DNA from: Oscillospiraceae bacterium
GTDB taxonomy: Bacteria; Bacillota; Clostridia; Oscillospirales; Oscillospiraceae
Direction of reading: 5' to 3'
DNA length: 43,797 nucleotides
Assembly (NCBI GenBank): GCA_902785115.1
Contig: CACZXQ010000003.1
Coordinates: forward strand, 1 to 43,797
Part shown: positions 16,881 through 23,792 of the stretch, piece after piece
How positions within the stretch are numbered: the first letter of the stretch is position 1
How the letters are laid out: every line of letters starts with the position of its first letter
The notes under the pieces: model-generated
Seen by the model: only the letters and a program-made list of their open reading frames with translations
What the model was told of the DNA's origin: nothing
Databases searched by the model: none
Position numbers and translations under genes: made by a program

Positions 16881-16909
16881 ACTATAACGCGATTGTTCAA
16901 AAAATTCAA
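16881..16909 (-). promoter_or_regulatory. Promoter for the cstA unit
   Basis: Minus strand TTGAAT, 17-bp spacer, TATAGT. Confidence 0.55.
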
Positions 16910-17004
16910 TAGCTTTTTTCAGCTTTTTCCGTTTCTTTGTCCTGTATTTATTCTCAGGCTCTTGTACAGAACATCATTCCTCGCGCAAAATCGCGGCTGC
17001 GTGG

Positions 17005-17033
17005 TTTACAAGCGTCGGGAATTGTTGTAAAAT
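17005..17033 (+). promoter_or_regulatory. Promoter for the methyltransferase gene
   Basis: TTTACA, 17-bp spacer, TAAAAT, about 30 bp before the start codon. Confidence 0.55.
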
Positions 17034-17064
17034 GGAGCAAAATCTTGTTGATTGGGAGTATATC

Positions 17065-18189
17065 ATGGAATTTCGGTATTGTGTCCCCTGCCTATTCGGC
17101 CTGGAGGGTCTTGCGGCCGACGAGCTCAGGCGGCTCGGCATGGCCGCTGTGTCCGCCGAGAACGGACGGGTTTTTTTCTCCGGCGGCCCCGACGCCATCG
17201 CGGCGACAAATCTCAATCTGCGCACCGGCGAGCGCGTGCTGCTCGAGCTGGGCGCCTTTGAGGCGAGGAGCTTCGAGCAGCTCTTCGAGGGCGCCAAAGC
17301 CCTCCCCTGGGAGCAGTTTATCCCGAAGGACGCGGCCTTCCCCGTCACAGGATACAGCCTCAATTCCCAGCTCGCCTCGGTGCCGGACTGTCAGAGGATC
17401 CTCAAGAAGGCCGTGGTGGAGCGCCTCAAGAGCCGTTACGGGCTCTCCTGGTTCCCCGAGACCGGCGAGACCGTGCAGCTTCGCTTTTCGATCATGAAGG
17501 ATCACGTCTCCCTTTGCCTCGACACCAGCGGCGAGGGGCTGCACAAACGCGGCTACCGCCCGGTGCACAACGCCGCGCCCCTCCGGGAGACGCTGGCCGC
17601 CGCAATGGTGCAGCTCTCCCGCTATCGGGGCAAGGGCGAATTTGTCGACCCCTTCTGCGGCAGCGGCACCATCCCCATCGAGGCGGCGCTGATCGCCAAA
17701 AACCGCGCCCCCGGCTTAAACCGGCACTTCGCCGCCATGGACTGGCGGGTGCTCGACAGCAAAATCTGGGAGCAGGCCAGGGAAACCGCGCTTGCGAAGG
17801 AGTTTCATGGGGACTACGCCATCCTTGGCAGCGACATTGACCCGAAGGCCGTCGCCATCGCGCGCAAGAACGCGGAGCGCGCGGGTGTGGAGGACGTCGT
17901 GCGCTTTGAGGTCGCAGACGCGATGGCCTTCGAGCGCAGCACCGAGCGCGGCGTCATCGTCACCAATCCCCCTTACGGCGAGCGCATCATGGAAAAGCAG
18001 GAGGCCGAGGCGCTCTACACCGGCTTCGGCAGGGCGCTGGCGCGTTGCGAGGGCTGGCAGGTCTATCTGCTCTCCTCCCATACGGAGTTTGAGCGCTGCT
18101 TCGGCAAAAACGCCGACAAGAAGCGCAAGCTCTACAACGGCATGATCAAGTGCGATCTATTTATGTATACAGACAGAGGCGAAAAATGA
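17065..18189 (+). CDS. THUMP-domain RNA methyltransferase, RlmL/YpsC-like
   Basis: The 374-residue enzyme should methylate a guanine N2 in 23S rRNA (RlmL/K-like, YpsC in Bacillus). It has an N-terminal ferredoxin-like part (from MEFRYCVPCLFGLEG), a THUMP domain (about 55-160), then a SAM methyltransferase: FVDPFCGSGTIPIEAA (motif I), GSDIDPKAVAIARKN and the catalytic TNPPYGERI. ATG at 17065 follows GGGAG; an earlier ATG at 17032 overlaps the promoter -10 and has no ribosome site. It overlaps the lipid kinase gene by 4 bp (ATGA). Confidence 0.93.
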   Translation: MEFRYCVPCLFGLEGLAADELRRLGMAAVSAENGRVFFSGGPDAIAATNLNLRTGERVLLELGAFEARSFEQLFEGAKALPWEQFIPKDAAFPVTGYSLNSQLASVPDCQRILKKAVVERLKSRYGLSWFPETGETVQLRFSIMKDHVSLCLDTSGEGLHKRGYRPVHNAAPLRETLAAAMVQLSRYRGKGEFVDPFCGSGTIPIEAALIAKNRAPGLNRHFAAMDWRVLDSKIWEQARETALAKEFHGDYAILGSDIDPKAVAIARKNAERAGVEDVVRFEVADAMAFERSTERGVIVTNPPYGERIMEKQEAEALYTGFGRALARCEGWQVYLLSSHTEFERCFGKNADKKRKLYNGMIKCDLFMYTDRGEK

Positions 18190-19112
18190 AGCATCTATTC
18201 ATCGTCAATCCCATCGCCGGCGGCAGCGATAAAAGCGCGCAGGTGCGCGAGAAGGTCGAGCGCGCCTTCCGGGATCGCGCCGACAGTTTTGAAATTTATG
18301 TGACACGCGCGCCCATGGACGCCGCCCGGGAGATTCAGGAGGAGGCCGAGACCGGTGAAGCGCTGCGCGTCTACGCCTGCGGCGGTGACGGCACCTTCAA
18401 CGAGTGCGTCTGCGGCGCGGCAAAGCGGGAGAATGTGGCGGTCTGCCCCCTCCCCACCGGTACCGGCAACGACTTCTGCCGGATGTTCGGCGCGGAGCGT
18501 GATCTTTTCCGGGATCTGGATGCGCTGCTGGACGGCACGGTGCGCCCCATCGACCTCATTGACTGCAACGGTCGTTACAGCGTGAACATCTGCTCAGTCG
18601 GCATCGACGCGCGCGTCGGCACCGAGGTACATAAGTACAGCAAGATCCCCCTCATCGGCGGCGCAGCAGGCTATGTGGTGTCCGCGGCGGTGAACATGTT
18701 CAAGGGCATTGCAAGCGATATGACGATCCGCTGCGGTGATTTTTACCGCAGTGAGAAGACCTCGCTCGCCTGTGCCTGCAACGGACGCTTCTACGGCGGC
18801 GGCTTCAATCCCAGCCTCCACGCCCGCCCCGACGACGGGATCATGGATATTTATATCGTAAAGAAGGTCAATCTCCTGGAGTTTGCGATGCTGATCGGCA
18901 AATACGCCGCCGGCAAGGCGGATGAGCTGCCGAAGTATGTGACGCATCTTCAGTCCCGTGATACGCTGGAAATGCAATTTGGGCGCACAGAGGTCATCAA
19001 TGTGGACGGCGAAGCCATGTACGCGGATCACGTCACCATGCGCATGGTTCCCGGCGCGCTGAACCTGATCGTTCCGAAGGGCATGCAGTTCTTCGACGAT
19101 GCGACGGCGTGA
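18186..19112 (+). CDS. Diacylglycerol/lipid kinase, DagK/YegS family
   Basis: The 308-residue protein has the lipid kinase nucleotide loop CGGDGTFNE (about 64-72), the PTGTGND motif (about 90-96) and a C-terminal beta-sandwich with YGGGFNPSLHARPDDGIMDI. DagK recycles diacylglycerol from lipid-anchor and teichoic-acid turnover by making phosphatidic acid; a sphingosine- or multi-substrate lipid kinase is the alternative. The start codon overlaps the methyltransferase stop, so translation is coupled. A hairpin terminator follows at 19154. Confidence 0.93.
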   Translation: MKHLFIVNPIAGGSDKSAQVREKVERAFRDRADSFEIYVTRAPMDAAREIQEEAETGEALRVYACGGDGTFNECVCGAAKRENVAVCPLPTGTGNDFCRMFGAERDLFRDLDALLDGTVRPIDLIDCNGRYSVNICSVGIDARVGTEVHKYSKIPLIGGAAGYVVSAAVNMFKGIASDMTIRCGDFYRSEKTSLACACNGRFYGGGFNPSLHARPDDGIMDIYIVKKVNLLEFAMLIGKYAAGKADELPKYVTHLQSRDTLEMQFGRTEVINVDGEAMYADHVTMRMVPGALNLIVPKGMQFFDDATA

Positions 19113-19140
19113 GGCGAAGCATCGGACGTCTTTCGCTTCT

Positions 19141-19214
19141 GTACATAACGAATACAGCCATCCCGAACGGGATGGCTGTTTCCTTGGTGCTCCAGCGGGG
19201 ATTCGAACCCCGGA
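19141..19214. repeat. Hairpin plus tRNA-Lys 3'-end fragment, copy 1
   Basis: A 74-bp sequence repeated at 19303-19376 with one mismatch. It holds a perfect stem ACAGCCATCCCG-AA-CGGGATGGCTGT with TTT (19154-19182, a terminator for the dagK transcript on the plus strand and for tRNA-Lys on the minus) and then 31 bp of the tRNA-Lys acceptor and T arm. The 88 bp that follow (19215-19302) hold another GGGTTCGAATCC T-arm-like scrap in the opposite direction. This looks like a scar of an older insertion at the same tRNA. Confidence 0.8.
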
Positions 19215-19302
19215 AGCCCGGCGCATAGCGCCGGCTTCATTTTTCCGCTTTGCTCAAAAAACGCTTCGCGTTTTGGTGTCCGCGGGTTCGAATCCACTTT
19301 CC

Positions 19303-19376
19303 GTACATAACGAAAACAGCCATCCCGAACGGGATGGCTGTTTCCTTGGTGCTCCAGCGGGGATTCGAACCCCGGA
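19303..19376. repeat. Hairpin plus tRNA-Lys 3'-end fragment, copy 2 (contains start of attL)
   Basis: Second copy of the 74-bp unit. The hairpin is at 19316-19341. It runs directly into the left attachment site, so this copy is the original flank downstream of the tRNA gene. Confidence 0.8.
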
Positions 19377-19396
19377 CACCCTGCTTAAAAGGCAGG
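19346..19396. other. attL (51-bp tRNA-Lys 3' repeat)
   Basis: Begins TTGGTGCTCCAGCGGGG and ends CTTAAAAGGCAGG; identical to 37273-37323. It covers the CCA end, acceptor, T arm, variable loop and anticodon arm up to the 5' side of the anticodon stem. Past the repeat the sequence no longer encodes a tRNA. Confidence 0.93.
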
Positions 19397-19430
19397 ATTA
19401 AAGCGGCTTTTTATGCGGTGGTTTTCAACA

Positions 19431-19451
19431 TTGACAACAGAGTTGACAACA
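19431..19451. other. Left integrase arm-type sites
   Basis: TTGACAACA-GAG-TTGACAACA, two 9-bp direct repeats at 12-bp spacing, 35 bp inside the left end. The right end has TTGACAACA-ATT-CTGACAACA in the same orientation. Confidence 0.65.
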
Positions 19452-19459
19452 GCGTGCAA

Positions 19460-20572
19460 TCAGCGGCGCTTTTTCCGGCCCTTTTTCTGGCCCTGCTGCT
19501 GGGGCTTGGCCTCCTTCTTCAAGTAAGCGTTCAGCTTCTTGGCCGTTTTCTCCTTCTGCGACTGGCGGATATGTGTGTACACGTCGCGCGTGACGGCGAT
19601 GCTGCTGTGGCCGAGGAGTTCTTGCGCGTCCTTATCCGGGATCCCGGCCTCATAAAGAATCGTGGCAAAGCCGTGTCGCAGTTGGTGGGCGGTGATCTCG
19701 TGGCCTATGGCCTTGCAGTAGGCATCCCAGCGCTTGCGATACTGCGTCTTGGTCAAGGGCTTCCCATCATCACGCGGAAATATCAGGCCCTTCCCTTCCT
19801 TCGGCAGCGCCGCCGCAAGGGGCGCGAGAAGGATAACGTCTCTGATACCGGCCTCCGTTTTGGGCGGCTTGATCGTTGGCGAATTGCTGGCATACTCCAC
19901 GGCCCGCGTGACGTGGATCAGCTCGTTTTCCCTGTCTATGTCCTCATAGCGGAGGGCCAGCACTTCCCCACGGCGCAGGCCGGAATACAAGCAGATCAAC
20001 GCGAACAGCCCGAACGGGACGCTCGCCCCGGCCTTGACGGCTGCAATCGCTTCATCGTCCGGGAGCTCTCGCTTTGTGGCCGGAAGATTGCGAGGAACGG
20101 AAACCGCGCTGCACGGATTGAAGGTCAGGCCGCTTTCCATGATCGCATTATTGAAGATCATATTCAGAATATCCCGGTGCATCTGCACGGAGCGCCGGGA
20201 AAAGCCCTGCTTCCCCAGGTCGGCAAGAAACGCCTGGATGCTCTGCGCGGAGACCTCGGCGGCGTCCAGATCCCGGAAGTTATCTTTGATGCGCCGGAGC
20301 GGGGCCGTGTAGGTCTCCGCCGTCTTTGCGCCGATCCTGTCCCAGTGCTTCTTCTCCCAGGCGTCGGCTGCGGCCTCAAAGGTCAGCACCTTCGGCGCGC
20401 CGGGCGTCTCCTTCTGCTGGATCTTGAAAAAAAGCTTTTCGGGGTCTCGGTCGTAGATTGCGTGGCGCTTGCCGGTCGGCTGGCCGTCCCGGTCGAGGTC
20501 GTGCCAATAGCCCATGTAGCGGCCATCGGCGCGCATGGTGAACATAGACGCATAATCTGGCTTCTTTGCCAT
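19460..20572 (-). CDS. int: Tyrosine recombinase integrase
   Basis: The 370-residue protein integrates and excises the element at tRNA-Lys. An N-terminal arm-binding domain, a core-binding SAM-like domain (about 65-145, EAAADAWEKKHW) and a catalytic domain follow each other. Catalytic residues: Arg in YSGLRRGEVLAL, His-x-x-Arg in TAHQLRHGFAT, His in LLGHSSIAVT and Tyr in DVYTHI. The tail is very basic and rich in Lys and Gln. Start ATG at 20572 is 8 nt after AAGGAG. It points toward attL as in many tRNA-targeted elements. Confidence 0.96.
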   Translation of the reverse strand: MAKKPDYASMFTMRADGRYMGYWHDLDRDGQPTGKRHAIYDRDPEKLFFKIQQKETPGAPKVLTFEAAADAWEKKHWDRIGAKTAETYTAPLRRIKDNFRDLDAAEVSAQSIQAFLADLGKQGFSRRSVQMHRDILNMIFNNAIMESGLTFNPCSAVSVPRNLPATKRELPDDEAIAAVKAGASVPFGLFALICLYSGLRRGEVLALRYEDIDRENELIHVTRAVEYASNSPTIKPPKTEAGIRDVILLAPLAAALPKEGKGLIFPRDDGKPLTKTQYRKRWDAYCKAIGHEITAHQLRHGFATILYEAGIPDKDAQELLGHSSIAVTRDVYTHIRQSQKEKTAKKLNAYLKKEAKPQQQGQKKGRKKRR

Positions 20573-20583
20573 TACATTTCTCC

Positions 20584-20684
20584 TTGATTTAGCGTCTTGC
20601 CCGTGGTATACTATATGTGCAATTTCGGACAAGTGGTGTTGGCTGATCTTGCGCCCGTCCCGGGAAACCGGGGCGGGCTTTTTT
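20584..20684 (+). ncRNA. Putative small RNA with own promoter and terminator
   Basis: TTGATT (20584-20589), 17-bp spacer, TATACT (20607-20612), then about 40 nt without an open frame, then a stem GCCCGTCCCGG-GAAA-CCGGGGCGGGC with TTTTTT (20653-20684). The product would be about 65-70 nt, divergent from int. Its terminator is nearly the same as the one at 21027. Confidence 0.5.
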
Positions 20685-20694
20685 ATTCGTTGTC

Positions 20695-20723
20695 TTGTCG
20701 AATCTGAGTGGATATGCTATAAT
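20695..20723 (+). promoter_or_regulatory. Promoter of the small toxin-like gene
   Basis: TTGTCG, 17-bp spacer with TATG just before, TATAAT (20718-20723). Confidence 0.7.
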
Positions 20724-20766
20724 CTGCCTGCTGCCGACACCTCGGAGCGAGGGAGGTGAAGGCTAC

Positions 20767-20850
20767 ATGGAAATCCTGTACACATTTTTTCTTTCCGTTA
20801 TGGCAAGTGTATTTGCGCATTACATTTGCAAGTGGCTCGACGGGAAGTAG
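20767..20850 (+). CDS. Putative Fst/Ldr-like type I toxin, 27 residues
   Basis: The small protein MEILYTFFLSVMASVFAHY-ICKWLDGK consists of one membrane span followed by the KWLDGK tail. Fst (pAD1 par), Lpt and related Gram-positive type I toxins share this plan, with a Trp-Leu after the helix and a charged tail; such peptides damage the membrane. It has a strong promoter, a GGGAGGTGAAGG ribosome site 7 nt before ATG, and a convergent antisense promoter beyond a shared hairpin. The assignment rests on layout and overall peptide form, not on an alignment. Confidence 0.65.
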   Translation: MEILYTFFLSVMASVFAHYICKWLDGK

Positions 20851-20890
20851 AGGCAGTGAGCCCAAAGGTTTAGCCAGCCGATAAATGGTA

Positions 20891-20930
20891 GAAGCCCCCG
20901 GGAGTTGCGCCTCCCGGGGGCTTCGCTTTT
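20891..20930. terminator. Shared hairpin between toxin mRNA and antisense RNA
   Basis: GAAGCCCCCGGGAG-TTGCGC-CTCCCGGGGGCTTC, perfect 14-bp stem followed on the plus strand by GCTTTT. It lies between two convergent promoters, as the bidirectional terminator of par does. Confidence 0.75.
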
Positions 20931-20968
20931 GGTGAAAGCTGGATATCCTGTACTCATTGCCTTTCGGC
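20891..20968 (-). ncRNA. Putative antisense antitoxin RNA
   Basis: The minus-strand promoter TTGCAT-N17-TATAAT (21003-20975) would start an RNA near 20968 running toward the shared hairpin. The template of its 5' part (20934-20970) is an imperfect direct repeat of the toxin start region: ATCCTGTACTCATT (20945-20958) against ATCCTGTACACATT (20773-20786). So the RNA is complementary in trans to the toxin start codon region, besides overlapping the 3' part of the mRNA. Confidence 0.55.
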
Positions 20969-20974
20969 ATCACC

Positions 20975-21003
20975 ATTATATGCGAGGATCCGAGAAAATG
21001 CAA
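20975..21003 (-). promoter_or_regulatory. Promoter of the antisense RNA
   Basis: Minus strand TTGCAT, exactly 17 bp, TATAAT. Confidence 0.7.
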
Positions 21004-21026
21004 GTCTGATTTGTGAACTTTTTACA

Positions 21027-21057
21027 CCCGTTCCGGGAAACCGGAGCGGGCTTTTTT
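21027..21057 (+). terminator. Terminator closing the toxin locus
   Basis: CCCGTTCCGG-GAAA-CCGGAGCGGG followed by CTTTTTT; close copy of the hairpin at 20653-20684. The two copies bracket the toxin locus. Confidence 0.85.
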
Positions 21058-21877
21058 ATTGTTTTGAAATCTCTTTATCAGAAAGAGACACAAACCATCG
21101 GTTTCCAAGTTTTGTTTTCACTAGGCGGTCGCGTTTGATGAGCTCGGTGTAGCAGCATTTTACCTCCGCTTCAATATACCCCGGGAAATCAACCTTCAGC
21201 AAAGCGGCCTGCGCCACCGTTTCCTGCTCTTGGACATATTGAACGATCTTCTTATAAAGCAGGTTTTTTCGCTTTTGCTCCGGCCTCATTCTCTGCACAT
21301 AATCATCGAGTTTCTTTTCCAGAGCCTCGTGACTTTCCATGCAGGGATCATAACCATCCCCCAAGTATTCTCGCATATATTGCTTCGGGTATATTTTGAC
21401 ATCGTATTCCGAAACATCTACGGCAAAATAACTCTGCCACTCTCTGATGCACTTTTTCTTCGTTTTGAAGAACATCTCCACATCTTTGAAGCTCTCCAAT
21501 GAGCAATTCGTCAGCGCATCATAGCAATCATAAAAGGCGTCAAGGTGCCTGACGGCCCTACGCTCCCAATCTTCCATTTCCAGGTTTTCAACTGCGTCAC
21601 GAACCAGCGACATATCATCGTTATAGCCCCATGAGAGGGAATCCGGTATTTGCGCTTCCTTATGTGCATCTTCAAGAATCTCTTTATACTGTTTTGCTTT
21701 GGTCAGGCTCTGAGTATTTAGAGTCCTCAACACGTATCGCTCGTTCAGATCATCGAATTTGCGAAAGGCTTCTTTCTTTTTACGCGAAGAGGCCCCGATC
21801 ACGTTTCCGACAACGAGGAACAGAATAAAACCGACGGTATAGAGAATGATGCGAAGCGCTGCAGCATCGTAGTCCAT
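21056..21877 (-). CDS. Membrane-anchored hypothetical protein, possible lysogenic-conversion gene
   Basis: I do not recognise the 273-residue protein. It has one membrane span near the N terminus (about 8-29, IILYTVGFILFLVVGNVIG), a basic stop-transfer KKKEAFRK, then a mainly helical cytosolic part rich in charged residues and Cys/Tyr. The last about 60 residues (AALLKVDFPGYIEAEVKCC ... KLGNRWFVSL) read like a winged-helix module. Ribosome site GGGAG before ATG 21877. It lies on the repressor strand, AT-rich, downstream of the repressor unit, where prophages often keep superinfection-exclusion or defence genes. No function should be assumed. Confidence 0.7.
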   Translation of the reverse strand: MDYDAAALRIILYTVGFILFLVVGNVIGASSRKKKEAFRKFDDLNERYVLRTLNTQSLTKAKQYKEILEDAHKEAQIPDSLSWGYNDDMSLVRDAVENLEMEDWERRAVRHLDAFYDCYDALTNCSLESFKDVEMFFKTKKKCIREWQSYFAVDVSEYDVKIYPKQYMREYLGDGYDPCMESHEALEKKLDDYVQRMRPEQKRKNLLYKKIVQYVQEQETVAQAALLKVDFPGYIEAEVKCCYTELIKRDRLVKTKLGNRWFVSLSDKEISKQ

Positions 21878-22107
21878 GCAACCACTCCCGAATATGAAAA
21901 ATCAAAGTAGGTTATGCCGTTTCGGACGACCGCTTTTCTTCTTTCATAGCCGGATTCCCAGCGAAGCCAGGCGCAGCTGCAAGAAGTGTGACCTTTCCAT
22001 CACGGCTCAAAGAACAATCGATATTTACACGCTCGAATGCCTCGGGGAGCAAAAGCGCTTCGGAGGCGGTGGACGAGAGGGGCTTTTTTATTTATGCGCC
22101 CGAGCAA

Positions 22108-22719
22108 TCATCCATAATTGTTCAAAGGATTCGCCGTCTCCTTTATTCGTGAAAAAAAAACAAGATAATAGTCATAGTTGCCAGAATAGATGAGGATTTC
22201 TTCACCGCTCCGTACAGCGTCGGCTACAGACTTTCCAAATGTCTGGGAAATCGTTTCGTCCCATATTCTGAATGATTCTTCAATGGCGTTTTTGGATTGG
22301 CTTCCTGCTCCGGATTCTGCGTACCACTTGAATAATGAATTATCCGCATCATCGTACTCCAAAGCAGAGAAGGAAGCGATACAGCGAGCCATTATTACGC
22401 TGTTCTCTTCTTCAGTTTTTCGATAGTCATACAATGTCGTATTCAATGACAGGATGGAGAAATCTTCCAGGCTTATATCCAAAATTCCACCTTCAAAAGC
22501 GACGGTGATCACGTCACCTTCTGTTTGATCGGCGACCCATTCTCGCGTAATAACACTTTCTTCATCTACTCCTGCGAGCTCTAAGGCTGCCGGAAGTCGC
22601 ACTGTATATAACTCACAATACTCTAATGCACCGTGACACTTTGTACTATCAGCATAAGCAGTAGCGTAAAGGGAGCAACAGACCAAAAAAACAAGAACTC
22701 CTGAGATAATCCTTTTCAC
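22108..22719 (-). CDS. Secreted hypothetical protein in the repressor operon
   Basis: The 203-residue protein has a clear signal peptide (MKRIISGVLVFLVCC to about residue 23, cleavage likely after AYA). The mature part has no family I know; it is acidic with two Cys near the start and mixed beta strands. Its AAGGAGAG ribosome site overlaps the stop of the CI-like gene, so both are expressed from the lysogen promoter. A role in host fitness or superinfection exclusion is plausible by position only. Confidence 0.75.
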   Translation of the reverse strand: MKRIISGVLVFLVCCSLYATAYADSTKCHGALEYCELYTVRLPAALELAGVDEESVITREWVADQTEGDVITVAFEGGILDISLEDFSILSLNTTLYDYRKTEEENSVIMARCIASFSALEYDDADNSLFKWYAESGAGSQSKNAIEESFRIWDETISQTFGKSVADAVRSGEEILIYSGNYDYYLVFFSRIKETANPLNNYG

Positions 22720-22731
22720 TTCACACTCTCC

Positions 22732-23097
22732 TTACGCTTCAGAAGCCAGCTCGCTCGGGTCAGTTTTTTTCCTGAATTTTTCTGATTTCACGAGAGTATC
22801 AGCATAGTCTAAGAGCTGTTCCTGTCCTTCTTCATTGAGCTTCCGAAATAGTCTAACTAAGGCTTCCTCTGATTCTGAGGGAGCCTTTTTTATTGTATGA
22901 ACGCAATCTTGAAACAGATAGTTTGCATCTACTTCAAGTGCATCTATAAGCGCATACATAACGCTTTCTTTTGGATGGCTGATCTCTTTTTCATAGTTTG
23001 TTATCGCAGAACCAGTCACCCCGATCATTTTGCCTAACTGCTCCTGAGAGAGACCCCTATCCATTCGAGCCTCCTTAATTCTTCTTCCTATACCCAA
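22732..23097 (-). CDS. CI-like XRE repressor
   Basis: The 121-residue protein has an N-terminal helix-turn-helix (GIGRRIKEARMDRGLSQEQL, then GVTGSAITNYEKEISHP) and a short C-terminal helical part (ALVRLFRKLNEEGQEQLLDYADTL) as in small phage repressors; there is no peptidase S24 domain, so RecA-driven self-cleavage is not expected. The TTG at 23097 lies 7 nt after AAGGGGG; an upstream ATG at 23127 lacks a ribosome site. Divergent from the Cro-like gene across an operator region. Confidence 0.88.
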   Translation of the reverse strand: MGIGRRIKEARMDRGLSQEQLGKMIGVTGSAITNYEKEISHPKESVMYALIDALEVDANYLFQDCVHTIKKAPSESEEALVRLFRKLNEEGQEQLLDYADTLVKSEKFRKKTDPSELASEA

Positions 23098-23119
23098 AAT
23101 CTCACCCCCTTGTATTGAG

Positions 23120-23231
23120 TAAACCATAATTCTCTTGATACGTCAATAAAAATATTCAAGAATCTTTAGAAAAAGCTATTGACACATAAAGAAACTTGAG
23201 TTATATTTAGTCTGTCCTCAAGAAACTTTAG
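23120..23231. promoter_or_regulatory. Lysis-lysogeny operator region with divergent promoters
   Basis: Plus promoter TTGACA-N17-TATATT (23179-23207) for the Cro-like gene. A minus promoter TTGACG-N17-TTTACT leads to the repressor. Operator-like repeats: TCAAGAATCTTTAG (23156-23169), TCAAGAAACTTTAG (23218-23231), and AAGAAACTTGAG within the plus-promoter spacer, plus TCTTGATACG near 23133. Likely consensus TCAAGAAnCTTTAG. Confidence 0.75.
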
Positions 23232-23249
23232 GGTGTGGAGGTGAGATAA

Positions 23250-23474
23250 TTGATTGACAACCGTATAGCCGAAAATGCCCGAGCGATAATCTTTGAAAAA
23301 GGTCTCAAACAGCGGTCTGTAGCTGAGAAGATGGGCGTTACCGAACAGCAATTAAGCGCTATGCTTAACCGCCGAAAGGTTATCAAGGATACCGATGTGA
23401 TGGCTTTTGCCAACGCTCTCTCTGTAACGCCGAATGAATTGTTTGGTATTTCGGCGAAGCAGGAAGCAATGTAA
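23250..23474 (+). CDS. Cro-like XRE regulator
   Basis: A 74-residue protein that is one helix-turn-helix domain: MIDNRIAENARAIIFEKGLK, then SVAEKMGVTEQQLSAMLNRRK, then VTPNELFGI. TTG start at 23250 behind GGAGGTGA. By position it is the first gene of the early rightward transcript and would compete with the CI-like repressor for the operators. Confidence 0.87.
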   Translation: MIDNRIAENARAIIFEKGLKQRSVAEKMGVTEQQLSAMLNRRKVIKDTDVMAFANALSVTPNELFGISAKQEAM

Positions 23475-23525
23475 CCCCTTGCTCCCCTCTCGCGGGGAAC
23501 TCAACAGCAAAAGGAGGAGAGGCAA

Positions 23526-23792
23526 ATGAGAGGCCACGGGCCAGGCATGGCAAGGTATGAGGATTTTGAAGAATACCGAGACGCACCATGCCGAGTGATT
23601 GCAGTCGATTTCGACGGTGTTTTGTGCAAAAGCGCATGGCCCGAAATCGGAGCGGCAAATTCGCGCATTATTGCGGAGCTGAGAAACCGGCAAATGCTGG
23701 GGGATAAGATTACCTGGGGCTGTTCCATTGCGCGAATGATCTTGCAAGGCAGACGGAGAATTTCGAGTGGCCCGATGATTATTTCCCTGTGA
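23526..23792 (+). pseudogene. Truncated HAD-like phage hydrolase, fused at a deletion junction
   Basis: The first about 66 residues contain VIAVDFDGVLCKSAWPEIG, motif I of a small HAD family common in phages. After GDKIT the family normally continues with a TLWTCR-type motif II, but here the frame runs on for 23 unrelated residues and ends. The same bases read in the next frame continue the DnaD-like gene. A deletion near 23711-23718 has thus joined two genes. AAGGAGGAG precedes the ATG, so the fragment is still translated; its TGA overlaps the GTG of the next frame (GTGA). Confidence 0.7.

Noticed and set aside
19099..19401. Peptides like GAPAGIRTPDTLLKRQ near the att sites
   Set aside because: Known false translations of tRNA genes; the DNA is tRNA-Lys sequence.
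20683..21003. 106-codon minus frame over the toxin locus
   Set aside because: No ribosome site and it runs through promoters and hairpins; the locus is better explained by the short plus gene and an antisense RNA.
21876..22193. 105-codon plus frame between two minus genes
   Set aside because: Weak composition and no ribosome site; likely non-coding end regions of the flanking genes.
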